Assembly (NCBI GenBank): GCA_023459275.1
Contig: JAEWVC010000041.1
Span: 1 to 64,000 of the forward strand
Source of the DNA: Bacillota bacterium
Lineage (GTDB): Bacteria; Bacillota; Clostridia; Christensenellales; Aristaeellaceae
DNA: 64,000 nt
Direction of reading: 5' to 3'
Both the position numbers and the translations under genes were made by a program. Shown here in pieces: positions 15,653 through 24,817 of this stretch. The notes under the pieces were generated by a model, which worked only from the letters and a program-made list of their open reading frames with translations, was not told the DNA's origin and did no database searches. Within the stretch, counting starts at the first letter, position 1. Every line of letters begins with the position of its first letter.

Positions 15653-17121
15653 TGGAAGCGCTCCTCTCTGTTCCCCCTGATCAGCCTGCGGAAGGCGAAC
15701 ACTGTGAACACGGCGCAGATGACAAAGATCAGGATGCCCAGCACCGACGCCATCTTATAGTTGTAGAAGTTCTGGGTCAGCCGGTACAGCCAGGTGATCA
15801 GCAGGTCCACCTCCTGGGCGTTGGAGTTGGCAAGAAGCTGGTCCTTGGTCACAAACACATCGTTGGTCAGCAGGTAGATAACATTGAAGTTATTGATGTT
15901 GTGGGTGAAGGAGTTGATCAGGAACGGACCCGTGACAAACAGGATATAGGGCATGGTAATATGGCGGAAGCTCTGGTACGCGTTGGCGCCGTCAATGCGC
16001 GCGCTCTCCAGGAGCTCCGCGGGGATGTTCATCAAAATGCCCGTGGCGATGAGCATCAGGTAAGGAATGCCGATCCACAGGTTGATCAGCAGAATCATGG
16101 CCTTGGCCCAGGCGGGATCGGTGAGGAAGGGGATATAGCCATAGTTCTGGGACAGCAGCCCGATCTGCTTGAGCAGGCCCGTCAGCCCGGTATTTGCGCA
16201 GATGGTATTGACGATGCCGGTATTGGCAAAGAAATTGCGCACCAGCAGCAGCGACACAAACTGGGGGACCGCGATGGGGATCACAAACATCGTGCGCCAG
16301 AAGCGCTTGAAGCGGGTGTTGCGGTTGTTGACGAACATAGCCATCAGGATGCCCAGAATGTAGGTGGAGAACGTGGCGAAGGCGGCCCATATCAGCGTCC
16401 AGGAAAGTACCCTGCCAAAGGAGTAGGCGAAGGTGATGGTCTGCGAGCGGGTGAACAGCGTCTTGAAATTCGCAAGCCCCACCCAGGTGAACAGGTTGGT
16501 AGGAACCATGTGGGTTTGGTCATAGTTGGTAAAGGCCACGCAGATCATCACCAGCAAGGGGATGATGGTAAAAAGGAGGATCCCAAGGCTGGGCAGGGCC
16601 AGCAGCGTAATATAGAATTTTTTGTTGATCAGGTCACGTATATCGTCTGCGAAGCGGTTGACCGGCTTTCCGCTTTCCTGCAAAACCTGCAGCCTTCGCA
16701 CGGCGCGGATATTCTTTACCCAGAAGATAAACATCGCCAGGATCACAAGGATCGCGAACAGCCCGAACAGCAGGATCATGAAGGAATGGTCAAAGTTGTT
16801 GACCTCGTTTTTCATGGTCGCCGGGTTGAACACCGACGCGCGCTTCACCGTACCCAGCGTGCCGAACTTGCTCAAACTGGGCCACAGCGCCAGCGGATAA
16901 AAGAGGAAAACAAACGCCTGGAGCAGCGTGACCAGCACACCCTTGGCGTATTGCTTCCTGGCAAAATAGCCCGCGCCAAAGAAAATCAGCGACAGGCGGA
17001 CGAAGAAATCGCCCTCTCTGATGTCCCGATAGAATTGCACAAAAAACAAGGCAAACCCGCTGCCAAAAGAGCGCAAGGCCTTTTCCGCCCCGCCGGTTGT
17101 GGTTGGCTTGACCGTTTCCAT
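15649..17121 (-). CDS. Sugar ABC transporter permease, MalF family
   Basis: The 490-residue permease is longer than usual CUT1 permeases because of an N-terminal extension (about 170 residues with three hydrophobic segments), as in MalF. The EAA loop is ESARIDGANAYQSFRHITMP near residue 375. The extension and the MalG-type partner favour a maltose/maltodextrin-class transporter. It starts after AAGGAG, 81 bp downstream of the binding-protein gene with a strong hairpin in the gap, and overlaps the next permease by 4 bp, so the two permeases are translationally coupled. Confidence 0.9.
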   Translation of the reverse strand: METVKPTTTGGAEKALRSFGSGFALFFVQFYRDIREGDFFVRLSLIFFGAGYFARKQYAKGVLVTLLQAFVFLFYPLALWPSLSKFGTLGTVKRASVFNPATMKNEVNNFDHSFMILLFGLFAILVILAMFIFWVKNIRAVRRLQVLQESGKPVNRFADDIRDLINKKFYITLLALPSLGILLFTIIPLLVMICVAFTNYDQTHMVPTNLFTWVGLANFKTLFTRSQTITFAYSFGRVLSWTLIWAAFATFSTYILGILMAMFVNNRNTRFKRFWRTMFVIPIAVPQFVSLLLVRNFFANTGIVNTICANTGLTGLLKQIGLLSQNYGYIPFLTDPAWAKAMILLINLWIGIPYLMLIATGILMNIPAELLESARIDGANAYQSFRHITMPYILFVTGPFLINSFTHNINNFNVIYLLTNDVFVTKDQLLANSNAQEVDLLITWLYRLTQNFYNYKMASVLGILIFVICAVFTVFAFRRLIRGNREERFQ

Positions 17122-17145
17122 GGCAACGCTCCTTCCTTTTATGAA

Positions 17146-17183
17146 AACATGCCCGCGTGCCCTTTCAAGCGCGCGGGCATGTT
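17146..17183 (-). terminator. Intra-operon hairpin after the sugar-binding protein gene
   Basis: AACATGCCCGCG (17146-17157) and CGCGGGCATGTT (17172-17183) pair perfectly over 12 bp. Read on the minus strand it follows the binding-protein stop and precedes the MalF-like gene. It has no long T run; such hairpins often protect the binding-protein mRNA and reduce read-through to the permeases. Confidence 0.6.
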
Positions 17184-17202
17184 GCCCCTGTGCGGTGATT
17201 GG

Positions 17203-18414
17203 TTATTGCACGGTGGCCGTGATGCCGGCGACCATGTTGTCAAGCAGCGTCTGCAGGTCGGTGCCCTCGGCGTTGCCGCCATAGATCACGGCGCCGAAGG
17301 TGGCAGCGGGCGACCAGTAGTTGCCGCCCACGCGCTGGGTGGTGGCATATGCGCTCTGGGCCGCCAGCGCAGCGATGGCGGGGGAGGCCTGGACCTCGTC
17401 CGACGCTCCGGCCACCAGGTTGGAGGGGCCCTGCCCGCGCAGGACGAAGCGGGAAATCTGGCTCTGCTCGTTGGTCATGAAATCGGCAAACTTCATCGCC
17501 CAGCCCACGTTGGGGCTGTAGGCGTTGACGCCCACCAGCTTATATCCCGCAAAGGAAGCCATCTGCACCTGCTGGCCGTTAACAGTATAGGTGGGGAGCT
17601 TGACGGCGGCATAATTGTCGCCCCAGGCTTCGGCCGCGGCGTTGGCGTTCCACACGCCGTTGATGCCCGCGATCACGGAGCCGTCCTTGACGCCGGTCAC
17701 AAATTCGCTGTCACCCTGGTTGATGAAGCCGGGATTTTTTGCGATGGCCAGCATGGCCTCAGCCACCTGCAGGCCGGTGAAAGGCGTATCGGTGGCGTTC
17801 CAGTTGCAGAAGTTGTTCACGCCGTCGTCCATCAGGCGCATTTGAAGCCCGGCGCCAGCGAAGAACGAGTACATGTACCACCCGCCGCTCATCTCCATGG
17901 AAACGTGTTTGCCGGCGGCAGCGGCCACCTCCAGCATCTTGTCAAGGGTCATTACATCTTCTTCGGTGAAGAAGCTCTTGTCGTAGAACATGAAATAGCC
18001 GTTGTCCGCCGTGGCGGGATAGGCGTACAGCGTGCCGTCCATGGAGGCGGCTGCCACTGAGCCGGCGCTGTTGCGGGCGAGGATCTCCTCCAGGTCCAGG
18101 GATACGGGCTGCAGCGCGCCCGCCAGCACAAGCTCGCCAAGCTGGTCGTCGGCGAAGGTGTATACATCAGCGGCGGCGGTGATATCGGTCAATACGGTGT
18201 CTTTGGCCGTGGATTCGGACTGGATGCCCACTTTGATGTCGAACGTGGCGTCGGGATTCGCCGCCTTGAAGCTGTCGATCACCCCGTTGATCCATACCTG
18301 GTCCGCGTCGTCACCGACCCATACCAGCAGGGAGACAGGCCCTTCCGCAAGCGCCGCCGGAATGATGCCCAACAGCAAACACATGGTTACCAGTATGGCG
18401 AGAAATTTCTTCAT
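17203..18414 (-). CDS. Sugar ABC transporter substrate-binding protein
   Basis: The 403-residue exported protein has a signal peptide (MKKFLAILVTMCLLLG, then AALAEG) and the family-1 extracellular solute-binding fold (MalE type). LLVWVGDDADQVWINGVID at the mature N-terminus, the central AWGDNYAAVKLP region and an aromatic-rich C-terminal lobe are consistent with oligosaccharide binding. There is a Cys in the signal core but no convincing lipobox at the cleavage site. It heads the three-gene CUT1 operon with the two permeases. A near-palindrome GTTTGTGCGAAAAC (minus strand, near 18450-18463) lies upstream and may be a LacI-type operator, but this is weak. Confidence 0.88.
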   Translation of the reverse strand: MKKFLAILVTMCLLLGIIPAALAEGPVSLLVWVGDDADQVWINGVIDSFKAANPDATFDIKVGIQSESTAKDTVLTDITAAADVYTFADDQLGELVLAGALQPVSLDLEEILARNSAGSVAAASMDGTLYAYPATADNGYFMFYDKSFFTEEDVMTLDKMLEVAAAAGKHVSMEMSGGWYMYSFFAGAGLQMRLMDDGVNNFCNWNATDTPFTGLQVAEAMLAIAKNPGFINQGDSEFVTGVKDGSVIAGINGVWNANAAAEAWGDNYAAVKLPTYTVNGQQVQMASFAGYKLVGVNAYSPNVGWAMKFADFMTNEQSQISRFVLRGQGPSNLVAGASDEVQASPAIAALAAQSAYATTQRVGGNYWSPAATFGAVIYGGNAEGTDLQTLLDNMVAGITATVQ

Positions 18415-18533
18415 ACAAGAATCCCTCCGTTTTTGTTATAGTTGTTGTTTTCGCACAAACCCTTGCTTATTAAACTATAACACGCCGCCATATCCCTGTC
18501 AAGAATCCTTCCCGGTGCCTTGCCTGGAAAATT

Positions 18534-19643
18534 TCAGAAAATTTCCTTTCCTGCCAATTTATACTCCGCCAGATGCAGTTTGGCGGGGATATCAATGTGG
18601 TATGGGCACATGGGAAGGCATGCCCCGCACTGCGTGCACGCGTCGGCGCGGATTTTAAGGGCCGCGTACCGCTTGCGCCCCAGTTCCCTGTTGCCAAACC
18701 AGAAGCGCAGCCGCTCGGCCAGGGCATATTCCGCCGTATCCCCAACCACGCCCCGGGCCATCTGCCGGTCGTAGTACCCTTCGCAGGCAAATACCTCCTG
18801 GATATTGATACCCTCGGGGCAGGAGCACTTGCCGCATTGGCGGCAGACATAATTGGAAAGCTCCGGCGCGTCAAAAAAGAGCTGCTTCTCCTCTTCCTCC
18901 GTCATGGGCGTAAAGCCTTCGGCAAAGGCAAGGTCGTCCGTCAGCATTTTTTCGTTGTTGATGCCTGCCACCACCACGGATACGGGCCGCGAAAACGCGT
19001 ACCGGAAGGCTTTTTCAGCCGACTTGTACAGGTAGCCGTCTCCCACCGGCTTCATCAGGATAATGCCCGCATCCTTTTCCTTTGCCAGGGGAAGCAGTTC
19101 CCCCTCGATTTCGGGATAGTTGAACCTGTCGTAATAGTTGATGGTAGACATCACCGCTTCGAATTTGTCCCGCCGGAGCGCTTCCATCAGCGCGCCGGGC
19201 CAGCCGTGCATGGACAGGCCGATGTGGTTGACCTTTCCCGCCTTTTTTGCCTCCAGGGCCGCTTCGTACGCTCCGCCTTCCGAAAGAATCGCCTCAAGCT
19301 CCGCGATGCTGCCCACGGCGTGCATCAGCAGCACGTCCAGATGGTCGGTCCGCAGGTTGCGTAGCGTTTCATCAATGTTCTCGGCCGCGGTCTTTTTGTC
19401 CCTGGCGCCTGTTTTGGATACCAGCACAAACTCGTCCCGCCTGTCCATGACGGAGCGGCCGATCTTCCTTTCGGACTCGCCGGCGCCATAACTGATAGCC
19501 GTCTCCAGGTAGTTCCCGCCCGCGTCCAGATAGCGGTTTAGCAGCTTCTCCGCCTCTTTCTGCGGGATCTCCAGCAGGTGGAAGCCGCCGAACCCAAGGA
19601 TGGATGTTTTCAAACCCGTTTTTCCAAACCGCCTGTATTCCAT
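18534..19643 (-). CDS. Aldo/keto reductase with C-terminal 4Fe-4S ferredoxin-like domain
   Basis: The 369-residue protein combines an AKR barrel (about residues 1-260) with a cluster-binding tail. AKR features include the YGAGESE, LVSKTGA and VLLMHAVG segments, which carry the catalytic Tyr, Lys and His. The Asp usual in the first active-site motif (DTA) is replaced by Glu in LETAISYG. The tail has CRQCGKC and CTQCGACLPMCP motifs. Such proteins are frequent in Clostridia and are thought to move electrons between ferredoxin-like partners and carbonyl substrates; the substrate is unknown. The ATG at 19643 has GGAGGG 7 bases upstream; an ATG two codons earlier is too close to that site. Confidence 0.85.
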   Translation of the reverse strand: MEYRRFGKTGLKTSILGFGGFHLLEIPQKEAEKLLNRYLDAGGNYLETAISYGAGESERKIGRSVMDRRDEFVLVSKTGARDKKTAAENIDETLRNLRTDHLDVLLMHAVGSIAELEAILSEGGAYEAALEAKKAGKVNHIGLSMHGWPGALMEALRRDKFEAVMSTINYYDRFNYPEIEGELLPLAKEKDAGIILMKPVGDGYLYKSAEKAFRYAFSRPVSVVVAGINNEKMLTDDLAFAEGFTPMTEEEEKQLFFDAPELSNYVCRQCGKCSCPEGINIQEVFACEGYYDRQMARGVVGDTAEYALAERLRFWFGNRELGRKRYAALKIRADACTQCGACLPMCPYHIDIPAKLHLAEYKLAGKEIF

Positions 19644-19674
19644 ATTCATTCCCTCCAAATCCTGTTCTATATAT

Positions 19675-19703
19675 ATCATAACGCGCTGCACGCCATATTG
19701 CAA
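19675..19703 (-). promoter_or_regulatory. Promoter of the aldo/keto reductase gene
   Basis: On the minus strand TTGCAA (19698-19703) and TATGAT (19675-19680) are separated by 17 bases, about 30 bp upstream of the start codon. Confidence 0.5.
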
Positions 19704-19784
19704 CAAAGCAAAGCCGGGGCATGTTTCTTTCCCGCACCATCTGTTTACAATAGGAGTATGAATCCTATGAAAGAAGGCGGACCC

Positions 19785-21245
19785 ATGTTCAGAAAGTTAT
19801 GCGGCGAAGGAAAGGCCTATTGCAACCTGCTTGACGGCGAGTGGACGAAAGCCTCCTCCAACGTGTTCATTGAAATTATCTCCCCCGTGGACGGCTCCCT
19901 GGTGGGCAGGGTTCCGGCCATGACGAAGGCGGATGTGGACAAGGCCATTCAAAATACCAAGGAGAATCTGCCCGCCTGGGCCGGCATGCCCATCCACCAG
20001 CGGGCGGAGGTTTTTTACAGGGCGGCCGGGCTTCTGGAGCACAACGAGAAGGAAATCGCGCACATGCTCACCATGGAGATCGCCAAGGATGAAAAATCCG
20101 CCGTCTCGGAGGTCAGGCGCACTGCGGACCTTTTGCGTTACACCGCGGACGTGGGCAAGAGCATGACCGGCGAGGCCTTGGGCGGCGACAGCTTTCCCGG
20201 CGGCAGCAAAAACAAGGTTTCGTATGTGTCCCGGGTGCCCCTGGGCACCATCCTGGCCATTTCCCCCTTCAACTATCCCATCAACCTGTCCGCCTCCAAG
20301 GTGGCCCCGGCGCTTATCGGCGGCAACGCGGTGGTGCTGAAGCCTGCCACCCAGGGGGCCGTAAGCGCCCTGTACCTGGCGCAGGTGTTCATGGAAGCCG
20401 GATTGCCCAAGGGCATCCTGAACACCGTCACAGGCCGGGGAAGCGATATCGGCGATTATATCGTTAGCCATCCCGGGATCGATTTCATCAATTTCACCGG
20501 CAGCACGGAGGTGGGCCGGCATATTGCCGGGCTTGCGGGCATGGTACCCATGCTGCTGGAACTGGGGGGCAAGGACGCCGCCATCGTTTTGAGGGATGCG
20601 GACCTTGATTTCGCGGCGGACAACATCGTCTCCGGCGCGTATGCCTATTCCGGGCAGCGGTGCACGGCGGTCAAGCGCGTGCTTATGGAGGACCGTGTGG
20701 CGGAGGCACTGGTGCCCAAACTCCTTGACAGGGTGGAAAAGCTGCCCGTGGGCGATCCCCGGGAAAACGTGGTGATCGTGCCCCTGATCAGCGAAAAGGC
20801 CGCGGACTTTGTAATGGGGCTCATCGAAGATGCCGTTGCGAAGGGGGCCCGCATCCTGACCGGCGGCAAAAGGCGGGGAAACCTCATCGAGCCCACCCTG
20901 ATGGATCATGTCACCACCGGGATGCGCCTGGCCTGGGAGGAGCCCTTTGGTCCGGTGCTGCCCATCCTGCGGGTAAAGGACAAGGAGGAGGCCATTGCCA
21001 TCGCCAACCGCTCGGAGTACGGGCTGCAGTCCTCGGTGTTCACAAACAGCATTGACGACGCGTTTTATATCGCCAACCGGCTGGAGGTGGGCACCGTGCA
21101 GATCAACAACAAAACGGAACGGGGTCCTGACCACTTTCCCTTCCTGGGGGTGAAGGCCTCCGGCATGGGCACCCAGGGCGTGAAATATGCCATCGAGGCC
21201 ATGACCCGGCCCAAGGCTGTGGTGTTCAACCTATCGCAAAAATGA
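19785..21245 (+). CDS. gapN: NADP-dependent non-phosphorylating glyceraldehyde-3-phosphate dehydrogenase
   Basis: This 486-residue aldehyde dehydrogenase oxidises glyceraldehyde 3-phosphate directly to 3-phosphoglycerate and yields NADPH, bypassing ATP formation. The GapN-specific segments are clear: AISPFNYPINLSASKVAPAL, INFTGSTEVGRHI, LELGGKDAAIVL, the catalytic SGQRCTAVKR (Cys at about residue 293) and GTVQINNKTERGPDHFPFLG. The length is close to the 475 residues of streptococcal GapN. Two starts are possible: ATG at 19785 (AAGGCGG just upstream) and ATG at 19767 (TAGGAG ten bases upstream); conservation begins near the first. It stands alone, with the NYN gene convergent behind it. Confidence 0.94.
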   Translation: MFRKLCGEGKAYCNLLDGEWTKASSNVFIEIISPVDGSLVGRVPAMTKADVDKAIQNTKENLPAWAGMPIHQRAEVFYRAAGLLEHNEKEIAHMLTMEIAKDEKSAVSEVRRTADLLRYTADVGKSMTGEALGGDSFPGGSKNKVSYVSRVPLGTILAISPFNYPINLSASKVAPALIGGNAVVLKPATQGAVSALYLAQVFMEAGLPKGILNTVTGRGSDIGDYIVSHPGIDFINFTGSTEVGRHIAGLAGMVPMLLELGGKDAAIVLRDADLDFAADNIVSGAYAYSGQRCTAVKRVLMEDRVAEALVPKLLDRVEKLPVGDPRENVVIVPLISEKAADFVMGLIEDAVAKGARILTGGKRRGNLIEPTLMDHVTTGMRLAWEEPFGPVLPILRVKDKEEAIAIANRSEYGLQSSVFTNSIDDAFYIANRLEVGTVQINNKTERGPDHFPFLGVKASGMGTQGVKYAIEAMTRPKAVVFNLSQK

Positions 21246-21263
21246 AATCATCATCCTTTGCGG

Positions 21264-21839
21264 TCAGACTGGATATTCCTCCTCGATGGACATATCCTCC
21301 AGCACATCGTTTAAGCTTACGTCCTCCTGCACCTCTTTGGGCAGCGCGGTAAGCTTCACATACCCCTCGATGGAGGCGATGTCCAGGTAGTGCATCCCCG
21401 CCACGGCCAGGATCTCCCTGGCTACCGTGGCCCGGTGGGCCACCACCATGAACCGCTTTCCCCTGGTCCTAAGCTGCTGCAGCGCCCGCTCAAAATCCCC
21501 GTCGCCGCTGAAGAGCACCGCCATATCGTAATGGTCGATGGTGTTGAACATGTCCAGCACGATTTCCACGTCCAGGTTGCCCTTCTTTTTTGTTTCATCG
21601 CCGTTGTGGATTTCCTTGAGGGGCTTCAGCACGATGGTATACCCCATCAGGGGCAGCATCTGCAAAAAGCGGTTCTGGGACGCCGCCTTGTAATCCACGG
21701 CGGTGTAATAATAGGCGTCCACCACGTCCCCCAGCATGCGAAAATAGTCCAGAAATTTTTTGAGATCAATATTCCAGTGGAGGAAGTCCCGCTGGGTCCT
21801 GAATACGTTGCTCCCATCCACAAAAATGGCAATGCGCAT
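21264..21839 (-). CDS. NYN-domain (PIN-like) nuclease, LabA/DUF88 family
   Basis: The 191-residue protein is a predicted RNA-cleaving PIN-like domain. The acidic triad lies in FVDGSNVF (Asp near residue 8), the KKGNLDVEIVLDM segment and FSGDGDFERAL. Family members act in RNA processing or as stand-alone nucleases of unknown target. The start ATG (21837-21839) overlaps the TGA of the GH105 gene in a TGATG junction, with AGGAGG upstream, so it is translationally coupled to a carbohydrate operon. That is an unusual neighbour for an RNase. A start at TTG one codon earlier is less likely. Confidence 0.83.
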   Translation of the reverse strand: MRIAIFVDGSNVFRTQRDFLHWNIDLKKFLDYFRMLGDVVDAYYYTAVDYKAASQNRFLQMLPLMGYTIVLKPLKEIHNGDETKKKGNLDVEIVLDMFNTIDHYDMAVLFSGDGDFERALQQLRTRGKRFMVVAHRATVAREILAVAGMHYLDIASIEGYVKLTALPKEVQEDVSLNDVLEDMSIEEEYPV

Positions 21840-22909
21840 CAAAAGGCCTCCTGTTCCTGCCGTTTCGCCGGGTCCAATCTGTCATAAGCCAGCGCGGCGA
21901 ACACCGCGGCGGCCACGCCGTAGGAATAGTTTTCACCCCGGGGCGTGAACTTGTACCCAAGATAAGGGAAAATGTGCACAGGGATGGTGGGCGCACTGAT
22001 CTCCGGCATGAAAACGCCTTCCCCGGTTTCCCGCAGGCTGTCCGTCACCGCCCGGAAGGCCCGCAGGCCAGGCGTCAGATATGCTTCCTCAAGATACCCT
22101 TTTTGAACCCCGGAAAGAAACCCCGCGGCCATCAGCGCCGTGGCGGAAAGCTCCCGGTACAGACGGCTTCCAAGTACCGTGGAGAAGCTGCCGTCCGGCA
22201 GCTGGCATTTGGCTACCGCCTCCGCCGTACGCCGGAAGATCTGTACTATTTCCGTATGGCGGGGATGATCGGGGCCGATGAAATCCAGGATCATGGGCAG
22301 CGCGCACATCACCCAGCCGTTGCCCCGGCCCCAGAAAACGTCTCCCCTGGGGTGCGGCCTTTTCGCCTTTACCCAGTAGCTGTGGCGCCAGAGGCCGGTT
22401 TTTTCATCCTGCATGCACCGGCTGTACAGGGCCGGCTGCTCCGCCGCATAGGAGAGCAGCGCAGCGTCCCCCGTTTCGGCGCCGTAGCGTGCGGGAAAAA
22501 CGCTGAACATCATCAGGCTGTCCACCCAGATGGACTTGGGATAAAATTTCCCCGCGATGTTCTTTCCCAGGTGGTTTACCGCGCCGCCCAGCAGCCGCGG
22601 TTCGTTTTGAATATAGTCAAGCACCCGGCCGGTAAGCTTTCCGTACCGCGGGTCCTTCTTCTGCATGGCATAGGTGATCAGCGCAGGCGCGCAGGTGTCG
22701 GAGCAGACCACCCTGGGGGGATGGGCCATATAGTAATCGCAGAACCCTTTCAAAAAAGGCGTGTAATCCTCCGTGCCAAGGTACGCGTCCAGCTCGGAAA
22801 GGGCGTAGCCGAAAAGCGCCTCTCCCCACATCCAGCGCATTTTGGGCTCCCTCGCCCTGACCATGGTGCCGCACAGGCGTTTGACCAGCAGAAGTTCCGG
22901 TGATGCCAT
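21839..22909 (-). CDS. GH88/GH105 unsaturated uronyl hydrolase
   Basis: This 356-residue (alpha/alpha)6-barrel enzyme removes the 4,5-unsaturated uronic acid left by polysaccharide lyases from rhamnogalacturonan or related oligosaccharides. The catalytic Asp is in FYPKSIWVDSLMM, and the FWGRGNGWVM strip and HLGKN segment are family hallmarks. No signal peptide is present, so it works in the cytosol on imported oligosaccharides. I chose the ATG at 22909 (AGGAGGG upstream) over 22936. It lies between a toroid-like protein and the NYN gene in an operon headed by a GPH symporter, which supports uronide catabolism. Confidence 0.87.
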   Translation of the reverse strand: MASPELLLVKRLCGTMVRAREPKMRWMWGEALFGYALSELDAYLGTEDYTPFLKGFCDYYMAHPPRVVCSDTCAPALITYAMQKKDPRYGKLTGRVLDYIQNEPRLLGGAVNHLGKNIAGKFYPKSIWVDSLMMFSVFPARYGAETGDAALLSYAAEQPALYSRCMQDEKTGLWRHSYWVKAKRPHPRGDVFWGRGNGWVMCALPMILDFIGPDHPRHTEIVQIFRRTAEAVAKCQLPDGSFSTVLGSRLYRELSATALMAAGFLSGVQKGYLEEAYLTPGLRAFRAVTDSLRETGEGVFMPEISAPTIPVHIFPYLGYKFTPRGENYSYGVAAAVFAALAYDRLDPAKRQEQEAF

Positions 22910-22935
22910 CGCCTTTCCCTCCTGAAAAGAAACCA

Positions 22936-24801
22936 TTAGATACCATCCCCTTCCCGGATGCCCGCCGTAAGGTTCAGCCGAAGGCTTGCGTCCCCGTACC
23001 GGAGGGTATACTCCTTGGGGTCCCGCCCCACCCTGGCGAAGGGGCAGTCAAGGCGCATGTATTCCGTGCGGATTTCCGCCCCGCCTACGGAAAAGGCGCC
23101 CCTGTAATCCAGGGTCCAGATGCCGCCTTTTCCCGCGGTGTCCATCAGGGCCAGGCCACGCCCGGTTTTTTCCAGGAGATATGCTTTCATCCTTTCCACG
23201 AAGGCGCCGAAGTTTTCAAACTCCCGCCCTCCCAGCACGGCTGCCCAGCCGGTGAAAACGCCCCGCTGGACCAGCTCATCCCCACCGTTTTCCTCCATGG
23301 GCGCAAGGGAGAACAGGGCAATATAGCCGTCTCCCTTCCTGGCCGCGTACAGCCGCCTGCTTACCTTCTGCACCTCATCAAATTCTGTTTTGGGAAAAAA
23401 GGCGTGGGTGAACAGCTGCCGCTCCTTCTCCATAAATCCCTTGCGCCGGTCAAGGCGGTACAGGCAGAGGCATACGTTTTTGTGCTGCGCGGCGTCGGGG
23501 TTCACGCCGTTGCCCACCCAGTAGGAGGGAGAAAAGTTTCTGGCGTTATCCTGGAAAAATGCGGCGCCCGGATGGGTGGTGAACACCGTCACGCCCTCCG
23601 GGAGCGTGGCCTGCCAGATGTGCTGCTGGTCCCCGAATTCCCCGGCGTGGTGGCGCTGGGCGGTGGAGAGCATATAGCTTTCCGTTCTGTAGGTGTATGT
23701 GTCCGCCCGCTGGATGGCAATGCCCCGGGTGACGGGGTTCAAAAGCCGGACCAGGGGGGGCAGAAGATGCAAGGAGCGCAACAGCGGCACATCCAGCACT
23801 TTGAGGTCCTTCAGAAAATCGTTGGTGCGAAGGTGCCACAGCCTAAACATTTTCATGGTGAGGTTCACGGATTCCGGGTTCGTAAAGGCTTCCATGGCCC
23901 ACAGGTACCGGCCCATCTCCGCAACGGTCCGCGCGCCACGGAACTTTTCCCTGACTTCCTTTACATCAAGGCCCATGGAATCCCGGATTTCCACCGGGTC
24001 CGCGCAATGGGCAATAGCAAAAATCACTTTGGGCACCCGGTAGCTTTGGTTGAGCACAAATTCCGCGGACAGCCGCGTATAATCGTATCCCTTCTTGTGC
24101 TCAAAACCGAAAGTCTTCTGCATGATCTCCAGCACATCCTGGCTGCAGGGGTCCTTTTTTTGATGTTCATAGCAGCGGCCCGAGGCGGCGCAGAAATATC
24201 CCTGGAAGCTGTGAAGCGCCATGTCCGAAAGCAGCAGATCCATCAGCATAGAGGCTTGAAGGCGGATCTCCTCCTCCCCGGCAAACTCCGTTACAAGGGA
24301 CAGCGGCGCGATATCCTCTTCGTAATACGTGTTGGAGTGGAACTCGCTGAATCCGTACAGGAAACGGCGGCGGAACCAATCCAGGAGTACGCTTTTCCCT
24401 TTTTCCCTGTGCGCTTCCCCCGTAAGCCCGCTGTTTGTGAAAACCTCCTTGGGATACATCTGCCCCGCCAGGTATTCGCAGGCGGCGAACAGCAATTGAT
24501 GGTTCTCCGACCAGTAGCACATGCTGTCCTCGCCGGGCTCGTCCATCCAGTATTTGAAGCCCAGCACCGTTTGCCGCATGGCGGACAGCGTTTCCGCGGA
24601 AATCAGCCCGGCGTAGGCGTAAAGCGTGCGCAGGATGCATACCATGCGGAAATCCGCACAATCATAGCGCGTATTAATAAAATCCAGAATCTCATGGATT
24701 TGCGCTTCGTCCGCAGGCTCGCCCCGGTGCAGCTTTTCAATATCGGCAAAGCATTTGTGGTTCATTTTCAGGCTCATGGGAATATCAAGGGATTTATCCA
24801 T
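22936..24801 (-). CDS. Large cytosolic protein of unassigned family, probable carbohydrate-active toroid/beta-sandwich
   Basis: I do not recognise a named family. The 621-residue protein lacks a signal peptide and membrane helices. The N-terminal half is helix-rich with WSENHQLLFAA (97-107) and FSEFHSNTYYEED (151-163); the C-terminal third is beta-rich (for example IWTLDYRGAFSVGGAEIRTE near 570-590). This architecture recalls heparinase II/III-type or alginate-lyase-type enzymes, with conserved His, Asn, Tyr and Glu as candidate catalytic residues. It lies 16 bp after a GPH symporter and 26 bp before GH105, with GGGGGAGG as ribosome site, so it probably cleaves an imported uronic-acid oligosaccharide. 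That role is inferred from context only. Confidence 0.72.
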   Translation of the reverse strand: MDKSLDIPMSLKMNHKCFADIEKLHRGEPADEAQIHEILDFINTRYDCADFRMVCILRTLYAYAGLISAETLSAMRQTVLGFKYWMDEPGEDSMCYWSENHQLLFAACEYLAGQMYPKEVFTNSGLTGEAHREKGKSVLLDWFRRRFLYGFSEFHSNTYYEEDIAPLSLVTEFAGEEEIRLQASMLMDLLLSDMALHSFQGYFCAASGRCYEHQKKDPCSQDVLEIMQKTFGFEHKKGYDYTRLSAEFVLNQSYRVPKVIFAIAHCADPVEIRDSMGLDVKEVREKFRGARTVAEMGRYLWAMEAFTNPESVNLTMKMFRLWHLRTNDFLKDLKVLDVPLLRSLHLLPPLVRLLNPVTRGIAIQRADTYTYRTESYMLSTAQRHHAGEFGDQQHIWQATLPEGVTVFTTHPGAAFFQDNARNFSPSYWVGNGVNPDAAQHKNVCLCLYRLDRRKGFMEKERQLFTHAFFPKTEFDEVQKVSRRLYAARKGDGYIALFSLAPMEENGGDELVQRGVFTGWAAVLGGREFENFGAFVERMKAYLLEKTGRGLALMDTAGKGGIWTLDYRGAFSVGGAEIRTEYMRLDCPFARVGRDPKEYTLRYGDASLRLNLTAGIREGDGI

Positions 24802-24817
24802 GGTGCGCCTCCCCCTG

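Noticed and set aside
15652..18060. An 802-codon plus-strand open frame opposite the sugar ABC genes
   Set aside because: It is antisense to the MalF-like and binding-protein genes, with Gly/His/Gln-rich composition and no recognisable domain.
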